Translations under genes and position numbers: made by a program
Source of the DNA: Gammaproteobacteria bacterium GWE2_37_16
GTDB lineage: Bacteria > Pseudomonadota > Gammaproteobacteria > UBA9339
Reading direction: 5' to 3'
Assembly (NCBI GenBank): GCA_001801285.1
Contig: MGXG01000064.1
Location: 1 to 10,191, forward strand
Length of the DNA stretch: 10,191 bases
Shown here: piece after piece, positions 6,597 to 10,191 of the stretch
Layout: each line of letters begins with the position of its first letter
How positions within the stretch are numbered: the stretch's first letter is position 1
The notes under the pieces: model-generated
What the model saw: only the letters and a program-made list of their open reading frames with translations
Database searches by the model: none
Told to the model about the DNA's origin: nothing

Positions 6597-7676
6597 TTAA
6601 GCTTGTTTAATTTCATGGTGTTTAACCAGTTCTCTGACGCGTTTCTTCTCAGCTTTGGTGATGAAAGCGATAGAAATAAAGATCAGCACTAAAGAAAACC
6701 ACTCTTGCATTTGTGGGAATTTACCCGCCAAAAACACCCAGGAAATCAATGTTGCCGCAGTTCCAGCTAGTAAAGAAGTTAATCGATTAACGAGACCAGC
6801 AAAAGTTGCAGTTCGACCTTTAAACATGAAAATAAAGACTGAAAAGAAAGATACCAAACCGAATGCTGTACCGCCTAATACTGCCCATCCCCAAACTGTA
6901 CTTGGTTGACTGATGGTATCGCGGAATTCTTGAATCGGACCTGTTGTTCCACCAAAGTTGAATAAAATAAAGGCTGCTATTATTGCAATAATTACAAAAA
7001 AGATTTGTTCCATAGCAAAATAGCCTTTTGCCTCATATTGAATATGCGGTGGACGGGTGTTTTTGAAATAGTTCATTATGTAAATACGGAATGCATATGC
7101 TCCCACATAAGAAGAAAGAACGAACATAGCCCATGGATTAGTTAAGAGAGAAAAGTCACCCGTTTTTGCCCAAATTAAATCGGTTGCAACTGCAAGAACC
7201 GCAAAAAACACACCCCAATTTTCTTCTTTGTAAACTTTTCTATGCAAAATTCCTTGACGGATTTGAATGGCGTCAACGATGCGACCAATCACAATAATGC
7301 AACCACGCATGATGACCATAGCTACCATTATCGATACATCTTTGAAAGAATATAGTAGGGTGGTGAAAGTAACGACAATCGCAGTACAAAAACCTGCGGG
7401 AAGAATATATAAAAATTCACTGGGAAATTTTAGTTTACCCCAGTGTATTAATTCAGCTGATTTAAATTTGTACCATTTGCAGGCAAAAATTACTATTAGC
7501 GGCACTAGGGCGCCACCAAGTGTACTATAAGTTGTGTATGTTATATTACCAAGTTTTGGTCCACCGGGATAAAATTGAAAATATTTAACAACCACACCTG
7601 TGATAACATAGAAAAAGAAGTAGAAAAAACAAAGTTGAATCAGTTCTTTCGTACTGCCTTCAGATGATTTCCACAT
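6597..7676 (-). CDS. Ten-TM membrane protein, possibly DMT-like transporter
   Basis: This 359-residue integral membrane protein has about ten hydrophobic segments, at roughly 12-30, 50-66, 88-108, 114-132, 154-171, 180-199, 221-240, 261-284, 292-315 and 325-342. A basic C-terminal tail (K-A-E-K-K-R-V-R-E-L) is probably cytoplasmic. Ten helices and the length fit the drug/metabolite transporter superfamily, but I see no motif that decides it, and substrate and direction are unknown. The motif M-R-G-C-I-I-V-I-G-R (123-132) in the fourth helix puts two arginines in or near the membrane. The ATG at 7676 is preceded by a G-rich Shine-Dalgarno, TTGGGGGC. It is the first gene of a probable two-gene operon with the P-loop protein. 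It starts 313 bases from the divergent rpsT. Confidence 0.85.
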   Translation of the reverse strand: MWKSSEGSTKELIQLCFFYFFFYVITGVVVKYFQFYPGGPKLGNITYTTYSTLGGALVPLIVIFACKWYKFKSAELIHWGKLKFPSEFLYILPAGFCTAIVVTFTTLLYSFKDVSIMVAMVIMRGCIIVIGRIVDAIQIRQGILHRKVYKEENWGVFFAVLAVATDLIWAKTGDFSLLTNPWAMFVLSSYVGAYAFRIYIMNYFKNTRPPHIQYEAKGYFAMEQIFFVIIAIIAAFILFNFGGTTGPIQEFRDTISQPSTVWGWAVLGGTAFGLVSFFSVFIFMFKGRTATFAGLVNRLTSLLAGTAATLISWVFLAGKFPQMQEWFSLVLIFISIAFITKAEKKRVRELVKHHEIKQA

Positions 7677-7904
7677 ATAAAGCCCCCAATTATTTTAATT
7701 TAAGAAAATTAATATTATTGCTCCATGTTGGGGATAGTCTTAGGAAATAAGACGCCAAATCTCTCAAGACACATCCCACATTTTCAGAGTATCTTCATGA
7801 GTGGAATATATGATACACAGTCGGTATTTTTTTACAAAGAATTTATAATTTATATCTTGAGTTAATGTTTGTTTTTTTATATTTAGCAGTTTTAGCTTGA
7901 AAAT
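7677..7904. other. Intergenic region between the transporter gene and rpsT
   Basis: This AT-rich stretch holds no convincing gene. It must contain the promoter of the transporter/P-loop operon on the minus strand, but no -35/-10 pair stands out there. I see no strong hairpin or REP copy. The rpsT promoter begins at 7905. Confidence 0.5.
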
Positions 7905-7933
7905 TTGACAGAAACAGCAGAAACAGGCATATT
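7905..7933 (+). promoter_or_regulatory. Sigma70 promoter of rpsT
   Basis: A consensus -35 TTGACA (7905-7910), a 17-base spacer, and a -10 CATATT (7928-7933, 4 of 6 matches) are present. Transcription would start near 7940, leaving a 5' leader of about 50 bases before the GTG at 7990. Confidence 0.65.
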
Positions 7934-7989
7934 TACACGTCAAAAATAACCATTTAACCAATTGTTTAATTTTCAATCGGAGAAAAACT

Positions 7990-8253
7990 GTGGCCAATAC
8001 AGCTCAAGCAAAAAAACGCGCTATTCAAAGCAAAAAACATCGTCAACACAACTTTAGTATGCGTTCCATGTATCGTACCAGCATTAAAAAAGTACTGTTG
8101 GCAATAGAAAGCGGCAATAAAGAAGCTGCTACAGAAGCTTATAAAGTGGCAGTTTCAGCGGTCGACAAAATGGTCACCAAAGGAATTATTCACAAAAATA
8201 AAGCCGCCCGTCATAAAAGCAGATTGTTCGTCAAAATCAAAGCGATGGCTTAG
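7990..8253 (+). CDS. rpsT: 30S ribosomal protein S20
   Basis: This 87-residue, very basic protein is typical of S20 (E. coli has 87). It begins MANTAQAKKRAIQSKKHRQH and ends in K-S-R-L-F-V-K-I-K-A-M-A. S20 is a helical primary binder of 16S rRNA in the lower body of the 30S subunit. The start codon is GTG, preceded by CGGAG (7978-7982) at a good distance, and the M-A-N-T-A-Q-A-K-K-R start is diagnostic. E. coli rpsT also uses a non-AUG start (UUG), which is part of S20 autoregulation, so the weak start may be regulatory here too. It has its own promoter at 7905-7933. No classical terminator follows; the REP pair 8271-8323 may do that job for both convergent genes. Confidence 0.97.
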   Translation: MANTAQAKKRAIQSKKHRQHNFSMRSMYRTSIKKVLLAIESGNKEAATEAYKVAVSAVDKMVTKGIIHKNKAARHKSRLFVKIKAMA

Positions 8254-8270
8254 ATTTTTTGCGCATAGCC

Positions 8271-8323
8271 GTAGTCGCAAGCTTTAGCTTGCGCAATATA
8301 CGCAAGCTAAAGCTTGCGGCTAC
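8271..8323. repeat. Inverted REP pair between rpsT and obgE
   Basis: The plus-strand copy (8271-8293) is GTAG-T followed by CGCAAGCT-tt-AGCTTGCG. After CAATATA comes a minus-strand copy (8301-8323) that differs by one base (GTAG-C). Each copy folds alone, and together they form a 23-bp stem with one G-U pair and a 7-base loop. A GTAG head plus palindrome, arranged as inverted pairs (BIME), is the known architecture of REP elements mobilised by RAYT transposases. No RAYT gene is in the window. Bases 8297-8322 recur identically at 9443-9468. Confidence 0.8.
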
Positions 8324-8351
8324 CTTGAGTTTGCAGCTACTCTGCGGCTAC
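8324..8351 (-). repeat. Two decayed or partial REP copies
   Basis: Read on the minus strand, 8340-8324 gives GTAGCTGCAAACTCAAG and 8351-8342 gives GTAGCCGCAG. Both start with the GTAG head and the first arm of the intact copies next door, then break off or diverge. They fill the space up to the obgE stop at 8361. Confidence 0.5.
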
Positions 8352-8360
8352 GGGCTTGTG

Positions 8361-9380
8361 TTATTGTGGTTTTTTGTTTTTTTCCAAAAACTCCATAATT
8401 TTGTAACAAAGATCTTGGGTGTTTTGTTTGTTGATGGCTGAAACGGTGAAAACCTTTCCTTTCCAGCGTAGGCGTTTAACGATATCACTGCAACGCTTTT
8501 CTCTTTCTTCCTTTGGTAATAAATCGATTTTATTTAAGACTAGCCAGCGCTCTTTTTTGAGCATTTTCTTATCAAATTTACCTAATTCTTTGACAATAGC
8601 TTTTGCGGCAGTTACTGGATCGGTGTCGTCATAAGGGGCAACATCGATTAAATGTAAAAGCAAGTTGGTGCGGGAAAGATGTTTTAAGAATTGAATTCCA
8701 AGCCCTGCGCCTTCAGCGGCACCTTCAATTAACCCAGGTACGTCGGCAATCACAAAACTGCGATCCATTTCAACTCTTACCACGCCTAAATTTGGTTTCA
8801 AGGTTGTAAAAGGGTAGTCGGCAACTTTTGGACGCGCATGTGAAACGGCGCGAATTAAAGTTGATTTACCGGCATTAGGCAAACCTAATAAACCGACATC
8901 AGCCAATATTTTTAATTCTAATAATAATTCACGTTGTTCGCCAGCTGTGCCTTTTGTGATGCGACGTGGCGAGCGATTAGTGCTGCTTTTGAAATGTGTG
9001 TTGCCAAGTCCGTAGCGCCCACCTTTAGCAACGCAAAGTATTTGTCCTGGTATTACCAAATCACCGAGCAGTTCTTCAGTTTCAACATCGTAAACCATAG
9101 TGCCGACAGGAACTTTAACAGTCAGGTCGTTGCCTTGTTTGCCGGTACACAAGTTTCCGCTACCATCCTCGCCACGTTCGGCGTGGTAGAGTGGTTGAAA
9201 GCGAAAATCCACTAGTGTATTTAAATTAGGATCAGCTATTAAATAGACATCACCGCCTTTGCCGCCATCACCGCCGTTTGGACCGCCGAAAGGAATGAAT
9301 TTTTCCCGGCGGAAACTTAAACAGCCATGTCCGCCATTGCCGGCTGAGACTTTGATTTTTGCTTCATCGATGAATTTCAT
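8361..9380 (-). CDS. obgE: GTPase ObgE/CgtA
   Basis: This 339-residue essential GTPase is involved in late 50S subunit assembly and the stringent response. The N-terminal glycine-rich Obg fold spans about 1-158 (start M-K-F-I-D-E-A-K-I-K-V). The G domain has G1 G-L-P-N-A-G-K-S (166-173), G2 Y-P-F-T-T (189-193), G3 D-V-P-G (213-216), G4 N-K-I-D (283-286) and G5 S-A (314-315). It ends soon after the G domain in a basic tail, lacking the acidic C-terminal extension of the 390-residue E. coli protein. The ATG is the family start, but bases 9381-9400 are pure AT-rich sequence without a Shine-Dalgarno. It lies downstream of rplU-rpmA as in many bacteria, but a terminator (9501-9520) and two REP copies intervene. 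A possible -10, TACAAT (9405-9400, minus strand), would give a very short leader. Confidence 0.97.
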   Translation of the reverse strand: MKFIDEAKIKVSAGNGGHGCLSFRREKFIPFGGPNGGDGGKGGDVYLIADPNLNTLVDFRFQPLYHAERGEDGSGNLCTGKQGNDLTVKVPVGTMVYDVETEELLGDLVIPGQILCVAKGGRYGLGNTHFKSSTNRSPRRITKGTAGEQRELLLELKILADVGLLGLPNAGKSTLIRAVSHARPKVADYPFTTLKPNLGVVRVEMDRSFVIADVPGLIEGAAEGAGLGIQFLKHLSRTNLLLHLIDVAPYDDTDPVTAAKAIVKELGKFDKKMLKKERWLVLNKIDLLPKEEREKRCSDIVKRLRWKGKVFTVSAINKQNTQDLCYKIMEFLEKNKKPQ

Positions 9381-9402
9381 AAAAAAATATACGTTTTATA
9401 TT

Positions 9403-9430
9403 GTAGTCGCAAGCTAAAACTTACAGCTAC
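9403..9430 (-). repeat. REP copy upstream of obgE
   Basis: On the minus strand, 9430-9408 starts GTAGCTGTAAG and ends TTTTAGCTTGCG. It differs from the intact copies by three C-to-T changes in the first arm. The sequence continues to CTAC at 9403, so both ends carry the GTAG head. It ends 22 bases before the obgE start codon. Confidence 0.65.
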
Positions 9431-9446
9431 GAGATGAATTTTTATA

Positions 9447-9469
9447 CGCAAGCTAAAGCTTGCGGCTAT
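9447..9469 (-). repeat. REP copy between rpmA terminator and obgE
   Basis: On the minus strand it reads ATAG-CC then GCAAGCTTTAGCTTGCG. It matches the copy at 8301-8323 except for the first base. Together with the flanking TATA, the 26 bases 9443-9468 are identical to 8297-8322, so obgE is flanked by direct repeats about 1.15 kb apart. Confidence 0.75.
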
Positions 9470-9500
9470 GGGATTTATAGAAATATTAAGGACACAAAAA

Positions 9501-9520
9501 CAAAAAGCCTCAATCGAGGC
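9501..9520 (-). terminator. Rho-independent terminator of rplU-rpmA
   Basis: On the minus strand, GCCTC-gatt-GAGGC (9520-9507) is followed by TTTTTG and more T. It lies about 55 bases past the rpmA stop. The plus strand also has a T-rich tail (9522-9530), so it could work both ways. It partly uncouples obgE from the ribosomal protein genes. Confidence 0.75.
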
Positions 9521-9575
9521 CTTTTGTTTTTATTGTGCCAACCATTAGGGTGGTCGATTATTTTATTTTTTTAAA

Positions 9576-9842
9576 TTATTCCGCAGCTGCAGGTTCAATA
9601 CTAACAAAACAACGTTTTTTAATACCGCGCCGGGTGAATTTAACTAAACCACCAATCAAGGCGAATAATGTATGATCGCGTCCAATACCAACATTGTCCC
9701 CGGCGTGGAATTTTGTGCCACGTTGACGAACCAAGATATTGCCAGCCTTAACTAATTCACTGCCAAAGCGTTTAACACCAAGCATTTTAGGATTAGAATC
9801 ACGACCGTTACGCGTACTACCGCCAGCTTTTTTATGTGCCAT
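9576..9842 (-). CDS. rpmA: 50S ribosomal protein L27
   Basis: This 88-residue protein has the classic bacterial L27 N-terminus M-A-H-K-K-A-G-G-S-T-R-N-G-R-D-S, which reaches into the peptidyl transferase centre and contacts tRNA. The core G-V-K-R-F-G-S-E-L-V-K-A-G-N-I-L-V-R-Q-R-G-T and the motif G-D-N-V-G-I-G-R-D-H-T-L-F are standard. There is no cleaved N-terminal extension of the Firmicutes type. The Shine-Dalgarno TGAGG lies about 8 bases before the ATG. It follows rplU with a 41-base gap, the near-universal rplU-rpmA order, and ends at the terminator 9501-9520. Confidence 0.98.
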   Translation of the reverse strand: MAHKKAGGSTRNGRDSNPKMLGVKRFGSELVKAGNILVRQRGTKFHAGDNVGIGRDHTLFALIGGLVKFTRRGIKKRCFVSIEPAAAE

Positions 9843-9883
9843 AATATTGCCTCAAAAAAAATTCATTTATTCTAAATTTCTGA

Positions 9884-10191
9884 TTAACCGATATTGGTAA
9901 TTTTCACCGCAGTATAATGCTGACGATGTCCAGCGCGCTTCATAAAGTGTTTGCGACGACGGAATTTCAAGATATGAATCTTATCGTGACGTCCTTCTTC
10001 AATAACCTCACCAGTTACTTTAACGTTAGCCAAGTAAGGTGCGCCAATTTGCAAATTATCGCCATCAGCTAACATCAGAACATTGTTAAACTCAACGTTT
10101 TCGCCAGTCGCTACACCTAGCTTTTCTAGTTTTACTATTTCATTTAGTGTGACTTTATGTTGTTTACCGCCACTTGCAATGATTGCGTACA
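9884..10191 (-). CDS. rplU: 50S ribosomal protein L21 (start codon cut by one base)
   Basis: The frame runs from the stop at 9884 to the window edge. The last two bases (10191-10190, minus strand TG) are followed by TAC GCA ATC ATT, giving Y-A-I-I-A-S-G-G-K-Q-H-K-V. This matches the L21 start M-Y-A-x-x-x-S-G-G-K-Q-H, so only the A of the ATG is missing and the protein should be 102 residues (E. coli 103). Other landmarks are L-E-K-L-G-V-A-T-G-E and the signature K-F-R-R-R-K-H-F-M-K-R-A-G-H-R-Q near the C-terminus, followed by Y-T-A-V-K-I-T-N-I-G. L21 binds 23S rRNA and works with L20 in 50S assembly. A shorter reading from the ATG at 10075 would lose the N-terminal third and is wrong. The promoter lies outside the window. 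Confidence 0.97.
   Translation of the reverse strand, partial: YAIIASGGKQHKVTLNEIVKLEKLGVATGENVEFNNVLMLADGDNLQIGAPYLANVKVTGEVIEEGRHDKIHILKFRRRKHFMKRAGHRQHYTAVKITNIG

Noticed and set aside
7764..7997. A 77-codon minus-strand open frame upstream of rpsT
   Set aside because: It starts inside rpsT, spans the rpsT promoter, is AT-driven low-complexity sequence and has no ribosome binding site.
8259..8441. A 60-codon plus-strand open frame after rpsT
   Set aside because: It is made by reading through the REP copies and the end of obgE; no plausible protein features.
8271..9469. CRISPR array
   Set aside because: Repeats are palindromic, inverted as well as direct, irregularly spaced and separated by a gene; no regular spacers.
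9884..10075. A 63-residue L21 starting at the internal ATG
   Set aside because: The frame stays open to the window edge and encodes the conserved L21 N-terminus.

Overview
The window looks like chromosomal DNA from a low-GC gammaproteobacterium. YefM/YoeB, RlmD, MurJ, S20, ObgE, L27 and L21 are all of gammaproteobacterial type. The AT-rich composition, the 339-residue ObgE without a long acidic tail, and an effector-like gene with an atypical kinase motif suggest the Legionellales (Coxiella/Legionella side). That placement is inference.

Left part (1-2380): the N-terminal 152 codons of a TPR protein run leftward off the window. Divergent from it is a complete type II toxin-antitoxin operon, yefM-yoeB, with three TGTACA operator boxes in front. 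Convergent with the toxin, 9 bases away, is rlmD (23S rRNA m5U methyltransferase).

Middle part (2381-7676), all on the minus strand. First is an unrecognised 401-residue protein with a D-x-K-x-x-N ... K-I-D-G-G kinase-like signature and a Ser/Pro-rich tail, resembling secreted effectors of intracellular bacteria. It has its own terminator, and an AT-rich upstream region with three copies of one motif exactly 41 bp apart. Next is murJ (lipid II flippase). Then comes an apparent two-gene operon of unknown function: a ~10-TM, DMT-like membrane protein followed by a soluble P-loop protein, closed by a strong hairpin terminator.

Right part (7677-10191): rpsT (GTG start, good sigma70 promoter) faces obgE. 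The ribosomal genes rplU and rpmA lie upstream of obgE on the minus strand, separated from it by a terminator. The start codon of rplU is cut by one base at the window edge.

A REP-type palindrome family (GTAG plus a stem) is spread through the intergenic spaces: before rlmD, after the P-loop gene, as an inverted pair between rpsT and obgE, and twice between obgE and rpmA. Its stems differ by compensatory changes.

The best candidates for something undescribed are the transporter/P-loop pair between rpsT and murJ, and the kinase-like effector candidate next to murJ.
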